Assembly (NCBI GenBank): GCA_017475555.1
Contig: JAFVFL010000045.1
Location: forward strand, 1-62,103
Direction: 5' to 3'
From: Ruminococcus sp.
GTDB taxonomy: Bacteria; Bacillota; Clostridia; Oscillospirales; Ruminococcaceae
Length of the DNA stretch: 62,103 bases
The notes under the pieces were generated by a model, which saw only the letters and a program-made list of their open reading frames with translations, was not told the origin of the DNA and made no database searches. The position numbers and the translations under genes were made by a program. Positions 1 to 9,275 of the stretch are shown piece by piece (position 1 is the stretch's first letter; the number at the start of each line of letters is the position of its first letter).

Positions 1-1
1 A

Positions 2-391
2 GTCGTGGCTTATGATCTCAGCTATCATCCGAATCTGAATCAGGTCACACATATGCTGGAGCAAGCGTTTGCTAAAATTCCGGATGATACCGGACTGATC
101 CTGCATTCCGATCAAGGCTGGCAGTATCAGCATAAGCATTACCAGAAAATGTTGAAGGACAAGGGCATTCGGCAAAGTATGTCAAGGAAAGGAAACTGTC
201 TGGACAACGCCTGTGCAGAAAATTTCTTCAGTCTGTTGAAAACAGAGCTTCTATATTTGCAAGAGTTTGACTCTGTTGAACATTTCATCGCAGAACTCAA
301 GGCGTATATCGAATGGTACAATACAAAGCGAATCAAGCTGAAACTCGATGGTATGTCGCCTGTTGAGTATCGTCTCTCCAACACTGCATAA
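2..391 (+). CDS. IS3-family transposase, C-terminal part (cut by window edge)
   Basis: This is the end of the DDE integrase-core transposase that cuts and joins the element's ends. The visible 130 or so residues carry the second catalytic aspartate (LILHSDQGWQY) and the catalytic glutamate in LDNACAENFFSLLKTEL. The C-terminal YIEWYNTKRIK...GMSPVEYR block is typical of IS3 OrfB/InsF. The first catalytic aspartate and the N-terminal helix-turn-helix are outside the window. The frame is open at the left edge, and the GTG at position 5 is an internal codon, not the start. Nothing visible is frameshifted, so the copy could be intact. Confidence 0.9.
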   Translation, partial: VVAYDLSYHPNLNQVTHMLEQAFAKIPDDTGLILHSDQGWQYQHKHYQKMLKDKGIRQSMSRKGNCLDNACAENFFSLLKTELLYLQEFDSVEHFIAELKAYIEWYNTKRIKLKLDGMSPVEYRLSNTA

Positions 392-395
392 TGAG

Positions 396-430
396 GCAAA
401 GCGACCAAGCTCATCGCTTAGTCGCTTTGC
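396..430 (+). terminator. Hairpin after the transposase, possible terminator
   Basis: A perfect 10-bp inverted repeat (GCAAAGCGAC at 396-405, GTCGCTTTGC at 421-430) with a 15-nt loop follows the transposase stop by 5 nt. No clean U-run follows, so termination is plausible but unproven. It may also protect the element from read-through. Confidence 0.45.
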
Positions 431-450
431 ACAATGTTTTCTATTATTCT

Positions 451-476
451 TTGTCTAACTTTTTGGGGTCAATTCA
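451..476 (+). repeat. IS3-type terminal inverted repeat (right end)
   Basis: The stretch contains TTTTTGGGGTCAATTCA and ends in CA. In reverse complement it reads TGAATTGACCCCAAAAA, the familiar left-end look of IS150-group elements. The partner repeat is outside the window. Confidence 0.7.
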
Positions 477-494
477 TACTTTCCGGGGTTTTTA

Positions 495-1691
495 TCAAAG
501 CTTTTTCTTCTCCTCAGCGATTATCTTCAGAAGATCATCGACCGACATCGAAGCTGTGTCACGCTTTCTTCTGTTCGTCTCAGTCTTGCTGAGTATGTCA
601 GATATATCCGGCGAGCTGCTCTTCTTTGCCGGCTCTGCCTGTGCAGGCTCTACAGGGAGCACCTTCTGGTCAGGTGTCGGTATATCCGGGTATGCCGGCT
701 TCTCCGCCGAGCCTGTCGTGCTTATTCCCTGCTTCTCAGCCTCTGCGGTCTTTCTGAGTGCCTCCTCACGTACCGGGTCAGACACCGGAAGAGATGTGCG
801 GCGTTCAGGTGCAAAGGGAGACTCCTGCGTGAGCTGGTCAGCAGATGCGATCTTGCCGGTATTTCCGGTAGCTGCACGGAGTGCCTTGAACTGCTGTGTA
901 CGCTCCTTCTCCTTCTGGTACGGAGAATCCGGATCGACCTTCTTCTGACTGAAATTCTCGGTTATCGAACGCTTCTTAGCCTCAAATTCCTCAGTTGTCT
1001 GGATATTGTTCGTGTCATCAAACAGCGGAGCGGCTGCGGTCTGTGACCTTGCAGGCTCGTCTGCACCGCCGGGGATCGGGGTGACAGCAGGCTCTCTCGT
1101 CCTTGCCGGCTTGTCCTGAAGCTCCTCGTCCTCAGCGAGATCGTCCTCGTCCTCACGGCTGCTCGCAGAAGCGATCTTTGCAATGAGAAGTATAACAAGT
1201 ATGAGACAGGGGATAATAAGCTCGATAACTATACCCCTCACGCTTCTTGTAAAGGTGATGAATTTTCCAAGCTCCAGGCTCTCAGGATAGCCAGTGCATA
1301 CCGCAGCAATGCTGCTCTTCGGGATAGAATCTACTGTATCCTCATGATAAGCGTCACGAGTGAAATAGCGTCTCTCGCCGCTTTCGGTATCAACGATGCT
1401 GTTTATGCTCCTCAGCTTCAGCTCTGACGGAGAATCAGCCGGATAGCATATGATGATATCCCCGGCAGCAAGCGTGATATCGGCTGCGTCCCTTGCGATG
1501 AGTGCCGCTCCCTCGGTAACGTCCGTACCGAGCGGTGCATCATTCCCGACGACATATATATACCTGTCACTTATCTTCGGCACGCTGCTTATCGAGAAGC
1601 CTATATTTATCGCCGCAGAAGCGATGATAAGGACTATGCACAGAACGATGAGCAGGAATTTAAGGAGTGAAAATCTTTTCTTTTTCTTCAT
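495..1691 (-). CDS. Signal-peptidase-like membrane protein, apparently without catalytic serine
   Basis: The protein is 398 aa. It has a basic N-terminus, a membrane helix (about 9-31), an extracytoplasmic domain (32-150), a second helix (about 153-172) and a long charged, Pro/Ala/Ser-rich cytoplasmic tail. The middle resembles SipW/Sec11-type signal peptidases: LAAGDIIICY (74-83) followed by FTRDAYHEDTVDSIP. The usual Ser-Met-x-Pro catalytic motif is not visible; GNDAPLGTD stands near that place. It may therefore be a non-catalytic relative or scaffold. I chose the ATG at 1691, which has an AAAGGA site; the longer GTG at 1787 has none. A promoter lies at 1874-1902. Confidence 0.6.
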   Translation of the reverse strand: MKKKKRFSLLKFLLIVLCIVLIIASAAINIGFSISSVPKISDRYIYVVGNDAPLGTDVTEGAALIARDAADITLAAGDIIICYPADSPSELKLRSINSIVDTESGERRYFTRDAYHEDTVDSIPKSSIAAVCTGYPESLELGKFITFTRSVRGIVIELIIPCLILVILLIAKIASASSREDEDDLAEDEELQDKPARTREPAVTPIPGGADEPARSQTAAAPLFDDTNNIQTTEEFEAKKRSITENFSQKKVDPDSPYQKEKERTQQFKALRAATGNTGKIASADQLTQESPFAPERRTSLPVSDPVREEALRKTAEAEKQGISTTGSAEKPAYPDIPTPDQKVLPVEPAQAEPAKKSSSPDISDILSKTETNRRKRDTASMSVDDLLKIIAEEKKKL

Positions 1692-1873
1692 GACTTTTAT
1701 TTCCTTTCTCTGAGCCAGCAGCTCCTTGATTTCTTCATGGCGTTTCAATGCACATGATATATGGATATATGAATAGATAGCAGTCACAAATACCGCAGCT
1801 CCGCAGAATAAGCGGACTGCACCCGGAGGTGCCGGGGGTGCCGGACACCGGACAGGCTGTCTTATATATTGCT

Positions 1874-1902
1874 ATTATAGCACAGACTGAAAAAAATTTC
1901 AA
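1874..1902 (-). promoter_or_regulatory. Sigma-A-type promoter for the signal-peptidase-like gene
   Basis: On the minus strand, TTGAAA-N17-TATAAT with an extended TGTGC just before the -10. Transcription should start near 1867, giving a leader of about 175 nt before the ATG at 1691. The leader contains GC-rich self-complementary sequence around 1800-1855. Confidence 0.75.
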
Positions 1903-2099
1903 GAAAATTTCAAATCTTTTTTCGGGAATATTATAAAATCCGGATTATTCGTCACATTGCACAAACATCAGGCGGTTTCTTCTCTGCATTGTTGATAATC
2001 CACAAAGAATCAGCGTTCCGTTATACAGAACGTACAAGCCCGGCGGGCAATTTTGCTGATTTGTAAATTCGGTTGATAAATATTTGTTGAAATATACAA

Positions 2100-2129
2100 T
2101 TGACAATAGTCCGCAAAACATGATACAAT
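2100..2129 (+). promoter_or_regulatory. Candidate promoter for glgP; the rest of the 1903-2362 gap is non-coding
   Basis: TTGACA (2100-2105), an 18-bp spacer and TACAAT (2124-2129) give a start near 2136 and a leader of about 225 nt. A second weaker candidate is TTGACC (2262-2267) with TATATT (2284-2289), spacer 16. The gap between the two divergent genes (1692-2362) is AT-rich; its open frames lack good ribosome binding sites and family motifs, and I see no RNA gene there. Confidence 0.6.
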
Positions 2130-2362
2130 ATTGGTATATCGGCAGTAATACGGAGACAAACATATTCCGGCAAAATTTCCGACTTTATCCAGAAAAAGTC
2201 CCAGATGATCCGCAACACGCCCGGAAAACAGCTACTGCCAGAATATACAGCGGTGAGTATATTGACCAAATTATACAGAATGTTATATTTTACAGCTTTC
2301 TGTAGCTTGTTCTTGTCACACCGCTGCAATAAAAGCCGTGCTGCGGCAGTAAGGAGTTCGTT

Positions 2363-4789
2363 ATGGCAGCATCAAAAGCAAAAAAACAGAACCCTCTCAT
2401 GGCGAAGATAAGAGAGGATTTCCCCAGAAAGCTACAGGCACTTTTCAATGTCACTCCCGAAGAGGCATCTGATAAGCAGGTCTATCACGTTCTCTCGACC
2501 ATAATCGTTGAGATCCTCGGCGAGAAGAGACAGAAGTTCGTCAATAAGACCCATTCCGTCGGCGGAAAGCAGATCTATTACCTCTCAATGGAGTTCCTCA
2601 TGGGCCGCTCGCTCAAGACAAATATCTATAACCTTGAGCTTGCTGACGATATCCGTGCTATGCTCAAGGAGCATACTATTAATATGGACAGGATATTCGA
2701 GCAGGAGCCTGATGCAGGTCTTGGAAACGGCGGTCTCGGAAGACTTGCTGCCTGTTATCTCGACGCCCTCGCAACCACCGGCTTCCCGGCTATGGGCTAT
2801 TCTATCCTCTATGAGTTCGGTATCTTCCGTCAGAAGATAGAGGACGGTATGCAGATCGAGCTTGCGGATGACTGGCTGCCCGGCGGCTCTGTATGGCTCG
2901 TTCCCCGCCCGGAGCTCGCTATAGAGGTACACCTTGAGGGCTCACTCCAGGAATACTGGGACAACCACCATTTCCACGTTTCACACGTGAATTACAACAC
3001 CGTTATCGCTACGCCGTATGATATGTACGTTTCCGGCTACGATACGGATGCTGTATCCGTCCTCAGGCTCTGGTCTGCTAAAACTCCCGGCTTCAGCTCT
3101 GCTGCAATGAAGGAGTTCTCCGAGGGTCACTTCGCTTCGGCTCTCGCTCAGGACGCTCTGGATAACTCTATTTCCAAAATACTCTACCCCAACGATAATC
3201 ACCTCGACGGAAAGAATCTCCGTCTCCGTCAGCAGTATCTGCTCTGTGCGGCTTCCATCGGCGATATCGTAAACAATCATATGGCTGTTTACGGCACTCT
3301 TGAGAATCTTGCTGACAAGGTGTCTATCCATATCAACGATACCCACCCCACTCTCGCTATCCCGGAGCTTATGAGGATACTCCTCGACGACTGCGGCTAC
3401 AAGTGGGATAAGGCATGGGATATCGTTACAAGGACGTTCGCCTACACCAACCATACCGTTATGGCAGAGGCTCTTGAGAAGTGGGACGTAAGCCTTATAA
3501 AGCAGGTGATCCCACGTATATTCTCCATAATCATCGAGATCAACAACCGCTACTGCCAGACCCTTATGGAGAGGAACGGCTACGACAGCGAAAAGACCAC
3601 ACGTATGTCCATAGTAAAGGACAATATGATACACATGGCTACTCTCTGCGTTGCTGCTTCACACAGCGTAAACGGCGTTTCAAAGCTCCACTCGCAGATC
3701 ATCAAGGACTCTGTGTTCCACGATGAATATGAGTTCAGCCCTGAGAAGTTCAAGAATGTTACCAACGGTATCGCCTACAGACGCTGGCTGTATCAGTCAA
3801 ATCCGGCTCTTACACAGCTTCTCTCCGATACTATCGGCACAAAGTTCATCAAGGACGGTGCTGAGCTTGAAAAGTTCCGCAAATTCGAGAACGATGAGAC
3901 AGTTCTGAACAAGCTGCTCGACGTTAAGAAGCAGAGCAAGATAGCGTTCTCCAACTACGTCCTCGACCGTGATGGCATTGAAATAGACCCTGACAGCATT
4001 TTTGACGTTCAGGTAAAGAGACTGCACGAATACAAGAGACAGCACCTCAATGCCATGAACATACTCACGGATTACGCTTACCTCATGAACAATCCGGACG
4101 CTCCCTTCACTCCCAAGACCTACATCTTCGCTGCAAAGGCTGCTCCGGGATATTACCTCGCAAAGCAGATCATCAAGATGATATGGGCTATTTCCGAGGA
4201 GGTAAGGAAGAACCCGAATATCCACAACAAGCTCCGCATAGTATTCCTTGAGAATTACTGCGTAACGCTCTCCGAGCACCTCATGCCTGCGGCTGATATC
4301 TCCGAGCAGATCTCCACAGCGGGAACAGAGGCTTCAGGTACCGGCTGCATGAAGCTCATGCTCAACGGTGCTATCACACTCGGTACTCTCGACGGTGCGA
4401 ACATCGAGATAAAGGACGCTGTCGGCGATGACAATATCGTTATCTTCGGTATGACAACTCCTGAGGTCAACGAGCTGAAGGCAAGAGGCTACTATCCGAT
4501 AGACTACTGCCACGGCGACGGACGCATCAACGACGCTATCGAGCGTATGTACAGAGGCATCAACGGCTGTACCTTCCCGGAGGTCGCAAGCTCGCTCAAG
4601 GAGAGAGATCCTTACATGGTGCTTGCTGATTTCGACAGCTACAGAAAGGCTCAGGCATATATCACCGAGTGCTACAACGACAGAATGAAGTGGGCTAAGA
4701 TGTCGCTCAACAACATTGCCGGTGCAGGAATATTCTCTGCAGACCGTGCAGTTACAGAGTACGCAGACAACATCTGGCACCTCAGATAA
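2363..4789 (+). CDS. glgP: Glycogen/maltodextrin phosphorylase (GT35)
   Basis: This 808-aa cytoplasmic enzyme splits alpha-1,4-glucan ends with phosphate to release glucose 1-phosphate. Family marks include GNGGLGRLAACYLDA, VKRLHEYKRQHLN, and the pyridoxal phosphate site EASGTGCMKLMLNGAI with the PLP lysine at K664. Length matches bacterial GlgP/MalP (about 800 aa). The ATG follows AAGGAG. Hairpin 4799-4824 ends the transcript, so the GH13 gene downstream is probably transcribed separately. The two enzymes still form a logical pair for mobilising glycogen or imported maltodextrin. Whether glycogen or maltodextrin is preferred cannot be read from the sequence. Confidence 0.97.
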   Translation: MAASKAKKQNPLMAKIREDFPRKLQALFNVTPEEASDKQVYHVLSTIIVEILGEKRQKFVNKTHSVGGKQIYYLSMEFLMGRSLKTNIYNLELADDIRAMLKEHTINMDRIFEQEPDAGLGNGGLGRLAACYLDALATTGFPAMGYSILYEFGIFRQKIEDGMQIELADDWLPGGSVWLVPRPELAIEVHLEGSLQEYWDNHHFHVSHVNYNTVIATPYDMYVSGYDTDAVSVLRLWSAKTPGFSSAAMKEFSEGHFASALAQDALDNSISKILYPNDNHLDGKNLRLRQQYLLCAASIGDIVNNHMAVYGTLENLADKVSIHINDTHPTLAIPELMRILLDDCGYKWDKAWDIVTRTFAYTNHTVMAEALEKWDVSLIKQVIPRIFSIIIEINNRYCQTLMERNGYDSEKTTRMSIVKDNMIHMATLCVAASHSVNGVSKLHSQIIKDSVFHDEYEFSPEKFKNVTNGIAYRRWLYQSNPALTQLLSDTIGTKFIKDGAELEKFRKFENDETVLNKLLDVKKQSKIAFSNYVLDRDGIEIDPDSIFDVQVKRLHEYKRQHLNAMNILTDYAYLMNNPDAPFTPKTYIFAAKAAPGYYLAKQIIKMIWAISEEVRKNPNIHNKLRIVFLENYCVTLSEHLMPAADISEQISTAGTEASGTGCMKLMLNGAITLGTLDGANIEIKDAVGDDNIVIFGMTTPEVNELKARGYYPIDYCHGDGRINDAIERMYRGINGCTFPEVASSLKERDPYMVLADFDSYRKAQAYITECYNDRMKWAKMSLNNIAGAGIFSADRAVTEYADNIWHLR

Positions 4790-4798
4790 GACTATGAT

Positions 4799-4824
4799 AA
4801 AGGGGGACTGACCGTCCCCCTTTT
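4799..4824 (+). terminator. Intrinsic terminator of glgP
   Basis: A strong stem (AAAGGGGGAC / GTCCCCCTTT) with a 5-nt loop and trailing T residues starts 9 bp after the glgP stop. Confidence 0.9.
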
Positions 4825-4934
4825 ATAATAAGAGCCTGATATTTTCGGTAATGAGCTTTGCTTCTGAGATATAAAGGCTCTGGAAAGGGGCTGGGGAGGT
4901 GCCCTCATAAAGGCTATCCCCCAAAGGCATTACA

Positions 4935-6821
4935 ATGAAACCGATATATGATACATGGAATCTGGGCTATAAATCCATTTTCGGTGCAATGAGACAGTCC
5001 GAAAGCTGCCGCTTCTCGATACGTCTGCCAAAGGACGTAAAGCCGGACACAAGACCGATAATGATCCTCTTCCGCACAGGCTTCAAGGAGAGGTTCCTGC
5101 CGATGAACGTATCCGGCGAGGAGGAGGACTGCTTCGTATATTCCTGCGACTACACGCCACGGTATGCCGATGTGCATTACTATTACTTCTCCTACACTAT
5201 GGGAGGTATAAGATACTATATCAAGAAGGTCAGCTGCCATGAGGGAGCTGTGCGTGAGGGCGGTCTGTTCCAGCTGACGGTCTATTCAAGGGAATATGAA
5301 ACTCCGGATTTTCTCAAGGGCGGTGTTATGTACCAGATCTTTCCGGACAGATTCTGCAAAAGCGGAAAGCCGCATGATGATATCCCATACGGCAGAGTGC
5401 TGCGTGAGGACTGGGGAGGAACGCCCTATTACCGCCCGGACTACAGCGGACACGTATGGAACAACGACTACTTCGGCGGCGACCTTGCCGGGATACAGTC
5501 AAAGCTGCCGTATCTGCAAAGCCTCGGCGTGACGTGCATATACCTCAACCCGATATTTGAATCCCATGAGAATCACAGGTATAACACGGCGGATTATATG
5601 AAGGTCGATCCGATCCTCGGCACTAATGAGGATTTTGCGGAGCTTTGCAGGGAAGCGGAAAAATATGGGATATCCATTATCCTCGACGGAGTTTTCTCGC
5701 ACACCGGTGCGGACAGCGTATACTTCAACAAAAACGGCAGATACCCGGAGCCGGGTGCATATCAGAGCTGGGACAGCAAATACCACGACTGGTACAGCTT
5801 CATCAGCTTCCCGGATGTGTACGAGGCATGGTGGGGGATAGATACCCTGCCAAACGTCAACGAGAACAACGACAGCTACACGAACTTTATCTGCGGTGAG
5901 GACGGAGTTCTGCAATACTGGCTCTCCCTCGGTGCAGCTGGCTGGCGGCTCGATGTTGCAGATGAGCTGCCGGATAAATTCATATCCAACCTCCGCAGGT
6001 CGGTCAAGGGCTTTGACAAGGATAAGCTCATTATCGGAGAGGTGTGGGAGGACGCTTCAAACAAGGAAAGCTACGGCATAAAGCGGCGGTATCTCCTCGG
6101 AGACCAGCTCGATTCTGTTATGAATTACCCGTTCCGGGAGGCGATACTCAGCTTTGTAAAGGGCGGGGCGATACCTGATTTCATAGGCAGCGTCATGACT
6201 ATACTTGAAAATTATCCGAAGCCGTCGATCGACGTGCTGATGAATTTCGTCTCCACCCACGATATCGAGCGTGCGATAAACCGTCTCGGCGGCGAATCCT
6301 GTGAGGGCAGGAACAAGGACTGGATGGCGGAGAAATGGCTCACACATGAGCAGTATGAGCACGGAAAGGATCTCCTGAAGGCAGCAATGGCTCTGCAATT
6401 TTTCCTACCGGGCGTGCCGTGTATATATTACGGCGATGAAGCAGGGCTTCAGGGCTATAAAGACCCGTTCAACCGCAGGTGCTACCCGTGGGGGAACGAG
6501 GACAGGGAGCTTATCGGGTATGTATCGGAGCTGAGCCGTGTACGCCGCTCGATACCCAATATGAAGGACGGCAGAAATTACTTCGTCTTTAACGATACTG
6601 AGATATACGACGACCGGATAATCGGCTTCACACGGCAGGGCGATGAGTGCGACTATATTGTTTTCGTCAACCGCAGCGGCGACACTGTATCAGTCGGTGA
6701 GCTTCCGGAGAAACTGCCGAGATTCAGCGAGCTTGAAGCCTATTGCGGCAGCTATTCCGGCGGTGTCCTCACTGTCAAGCCGTATGGGTATACGATCATC
6801 AGAGCACATTTTAAGGGTTAA
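4935..6821 (+). CDS. Cytoplasmic GH13 alpha-amylase-family enzyme (neopullulanase/maltodextrinase type)
   Basis: The protein has 628 aa: an N-terminal beta-rich domain (about 1-120, resembling the N-domain of neopullulanases), a GH13 barrel (about 125-530) and a C-terminal beta domain. The catalytic set is complete: DGVFSH (251-256), GWRLDVADE with nucleophile D340, IIGEVWED with acid/base E369, and FVSTHD with D443. No signal peptide is present, so it acts on internal glucans, probably with GlgP. The ATG at 4935 follows AAAGG. Exact specificity (neopullulanase, cyclomaltodextrinase, maltogenic amylase) is open. The 4826-4934 leader carries short inverted repeats. Confidence 0.92.
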   Translation: MKPIYDTWNLGYKSIFGAMRQSESCRFSIRLPKDVKPDTRPIMILFRTGFKERFLPMNVSGEEEDCFVYSCDYTPRYADVHYYYFSYTMGGIRYYIKKVSCHEGAVREGGLFQLTVYSREYETPDFLKGGVMYQIFPDRFCKSGKPHDDIPYGRVLREDWGGTPYYRPDYSGHVWNNDYFGGDLAGIQSKLPYLQSLGVTCIYLNPIFESHENHRYNTADYMKVDPILGTNEDFAELCREAEKYGISIILDGVFSHTGADSVYFNKNGRYPEPGAYQSWDSKYHDWYSFISFPDVYEAWWGIDTLPNVNENNDSYTNFICGEDGVLQYWLSLGAAGWRLDVADELPDKFISNLRRSVKGFDKDKLIIGEVWEDASNKESYGIKRRYLLGDQLDSVMNYPFREAILSFVKGGAIPDFIGSVMTILENYPKPSIDVLMNFVSTHDIERAINRLGGESCEGRNKDWMAEKWLTHEQYEHGKDLLKAAMALQFFLPGVPCIYYGDEAGLQGYKDPFNRRCYPWGNEDRELIGYVSELSRVRRSIPNMKDGRNYFVFNDTEIYDDRIIGFTRQGDECDYIVFVNRSGDTVSVGELPEKLPRFSELEAYCGSYSGGVLTVKPYGYTIIRAHFKG

Positions 6822-6824
6822 AAG

Positions 6825-6855
6825 AAAGCCGCACCGGAAATGGTGCGGCTTTTTT
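6825..6855 (+). terminator. Intrinsic terminator of the GH13 gene
   Basis: An 11-bp perfect stem (AAAGCCGCACC / GGTGCGGCTTT), 6-nt loop and T-run begin 4 bp after the stop codon. Confidence 0.93.
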
Positions 6856-6994
6856 GTGAATCAGCTATAATAATTTATATCAGAATTTGTGCATTCGTAC
6901 AAAGTTTCAGAAAATTTCGTCTTTTTTGCCTTTTAAAATCACTTGTTTATAGAAACTGACCGCATAGTTTCATATCTCAAAGAGGAGTGATCTT

Positions 6995-9253
6995 ATGAAA
7001 AAGACATTGGCAATACTCTGTGCAGCGGCAATGCTTTGCGGAGCTGCTGCCTCGTGTACAAATGACAAGGCTGACAGCTCAGCCATTTCACAGACGATTG
7101 AAAAGATTTCGTTCAAAGCCGCTGACATCTCGATGTCCGGCAGCTTTGAGGATATCAACAATATCAGCCGTGACCCGCTGAGCGGAAATATCCTCGTTTT
7201 CGGCAGACTTGCAAACGGAAGCTATTCAGGATATCTGACCGACCATACATTTGCGGATTATGAGGAACTCCGCTTCACTCCGCAGGAGGACGAAAAGGTC
7301 AGATATGCGGCACTCATGAAGGGCGGAAGAAAGGCTGTTCTGACAGTTTGTGACGGCAGGACGCTGATCTACCTCTTCGACAGGGATAACAAGCCCGAAA
7401 AGACGATAGACTGCGGTGAAATACTCGATGAAGATACTTATGCCACGCTCGTTCCGGGTACAGACGGCGTTATTATCAACGATAATAACAGCAGGCTGAC
7501 AGCTGTTTCCAATGACGGCAGTGTGACAGGCACTGTATCGCTCGGAGCGGACATGATGATCGGTGTTTCCACTGACAAGGACGGCACCCCCACGGTCGTT
7601 TACAGCGATATGGAGCACACCTACACCGCACATATAGACGGCATATCTCTCACTGACAAGCAGGAGTGCAGCAGACTGAACAGCACCGCATATTCCATGT
7701 GTGCAGGCTTCGGGGACTATACCCTCGTGGCGGACTTCGGGCAGGATCTGTGCGGTCTGAGGGACGGAGAGTGGGTAGAGATAAGCACTTCTATGGACAG
7801 CGATATTGAGTTCTATTCTCTGTACTCTATAGCAATGACAGGCGAGGGAGAGCTTGCGGCGGTGCAGTATGGTGACGCACACCCGAAGCTGATACTGCTG
7901 ACGGCAAAGGATATATCTGAGCTGAAAACAAAGCAGGTCGTGACGCTCGCCAGCTTTAGTCAGAGCGGAGGTCTCGGACAGTATGATGAGGAGATAAAGA
8001 CGTTCAACTCCGAAAGCGAGGACTACCGTATCGAGTACATGAATTACTGGAATGAAGACAAGCTTGAGCGTGATTATGACCAGCTCAGGCTCGATATCAT
8101 CAGCGGTGCCAGGCCTGATATTATCCCGTTTGACTCCTCATTCACTGTCGATTCGTTCAGTCCGGGGGCTTTCTGCGACCTCTACGAATTTATAGACAAC
8201 GAACCCGATCTGTCCCGTGAGGACTTTATCCCCAATATCCGGGAGGCTTTCGAGCGTGACGGAAAAATGGTGATGATAGCACCATCATTCACATATCAGA
8301 CTGTCACCGCAAAGGCAGGATATCCCGGAGTGCGTGAGAACTGGAGCATTGACGATATGATAGAAGCCTACAACGCAATGCCGGAGGGTATGTACTTTTT
8401 CAGCCGATATGAGGACAGCAATACACGGCAGTCTTACTTTGAGGAGACCGTGAAGGACTATTTCTTCATCGACTATGACAAGGCGGAGTGCTGGTTCGAT
8501 TCGCCTGAATTCATCAAGCTGCTAAGCTTCTTCAACGACAATGAGATAGGTCTGACATGGGACGAATACAATAATCTTTCAGGTGACTTTCACTATGAAG
8601 ATACGACATTTGATATACTGGACGGCAAGAAATTTGTTGATTTTGAGGCAGGCGGTATGCAATGGTTCGGAGCAGTTTTCAATGATGTACGTGCTGACTA
8701 TGAGGACGAATGTGTATTTGCCGGTTTTCCTTACGACGGCGTGAAGAGCGGATCATATATCAACATTGCCAGCAGTCTCGGCATAGCTGCTAATTCGCAG
8801 CATAAGGAGGGTGCGTGGAGCTTTCTGCGGTATATGGTCTCTGATGAATACTACCACGACAAGAACAGTATGCACTATTTCTGTTTCCCCGTTATCGAGA
8901 GCGTTTTTGACGAGAAGGCACAGATGACGGTTGACGGTCTGCTCATATATCCATACGATGAGAACGGAAAGATAATCGACGGCGATATGGTAAGAGAGGA
9001 CTGGCGGCTTACACGCTATGATATGGACGGGAATATAATACTGGATAAGCCCCTGACGCCGTTCACGCAGGAGGAGTGTGACTATTACAAGGACATGATA
9101 AAAAATTCTGAGGTCATTCGCTATGACAATACGATATATAAGATAATCCACGAGGAGACCATGCCGTTCTTCAACCTCGAATGCTCCGCTGAGGAATGTG
9201 CAAATATGATACAGAATCGTGTGTCGCTCTATCTCAGCGAGAGATATGGCTGA
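6995..9253 (+). CDS. Large solute-binding lipoprotein with extra N-terminal beta domain
   Basis: This is a 752-aa surface lipoprotein. The signal peptide ends in the lipobox AASC, with lipidated C21. Residues about 35-305 are beta-rich with repeated short strands, propeller-like. Residues about 315-752 resemble family 1 extracellular solute-binding proteins (SGARPDIIPF; WFDSPEFIKLLSFF; C-terminal ECANMIQNRVSLYLSE). The C-terminal half is paralogous to the next gene. No ABC permease or ATPase lies next to it, so transport partners must be elsewhere, or it acts as a sensor or scaffold. Ligand unknown; the position after glgP and the amylase hints at sugars, but that is only inference. RBS: GAGGAG. 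Confidence 0.75.
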   Translation: MKKTLAILCAAAMLCGAAASCTNDKADSSAISQTIEKISFKAADISMSGSFEDINNISRDPLSGNILVFGRLANGSYSGYLTDHTFADYEELRFTPQEDEKVRYAALMKGGRKAVLTVCDGRTLIYLFDRDNKPEKTIDCGEILDEDTYATLVPGTDGVIINDNNSRLTAVSNDGSVTGTVSLGADMMIGVSTDKDGTPTVVYSDMEHTYTAHIDGISLTDKQECSRLNSTAYSMCAGFGDYTLVADFGQDLCGLRDGEWVEISTSMDSDIEFYSLYSIAMTGEGELAAVQYGDAHPKLILLTAKDISELKTKQVVTLASFSQSGGLGQYDEEIKTFNSESEDYRIEYMNYWNEDKLERDYDQLRLDIISGARPDIIPFDSSFTVDSFSPGAFCDLYEFIDNEPDLSREDFIPNIREAFERDGKMVMIAPSFTYQTVTAKAGYPGVRENWSIDDMIEAYNAMPEGMYFFSRYEDSNTRQSYFEETVKDYFFIDYDKAECWFDSPEFIKLLSFFNDNEIGLTWDEYNNLSGDFHYEDTTFDILDGKKFVDFEAGGMQWFGAVFNDVRADYEDECVFAGFPYDGVKSGSYINIASSLGIAANSQHKEGAWSFLRYMVSDEYYHDKNSMHYFCFPVIESVFDEKAQMTVDGLLIYPYDENGKIIDGDMVREDWRLTRYDMDGNIILDKPLTPFTQEECDYYKDMIKNSEVIRYDNTIYKIIHEETMPFFNLECSAEECANMIQNRVSLYLSERYG

Positions 9254-9275
9254 TTCAAATGCTAAAGGAGAAAAA

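Larger units (their letters stand above)
1..476 (+). mobile_element. Right end of an IS3-family insertion sequence
   Basis: The window opens inside an IS3-family element. It holds the C-terminal part of the transposase and then an IS150-group-like end at about 451-476, where the sequence TTTTTGGGGTCAATTCA finishes in CA. The left end and the target duplication lie outside the window. The element stops 18 bp before the stop codon of the next gene, so the insertion is just 3' of that gene and leaves its coding sequence intact. Exact boundary is inferred from the usual IS3 pattern. Confidence 0.8.

Noticed and set aside
391..948. Open frame of 185 codons on the plus strand after the IS
   Set aside because: It is antisense to the signal-peptidase-like gene, has no ribosome site, and begins in IS sequence.
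2084..2305. Short frames in the gap before glgP
   Set aside because: No ribosome sites, no family match, AT-rich; they overlap likely promoter sequence.
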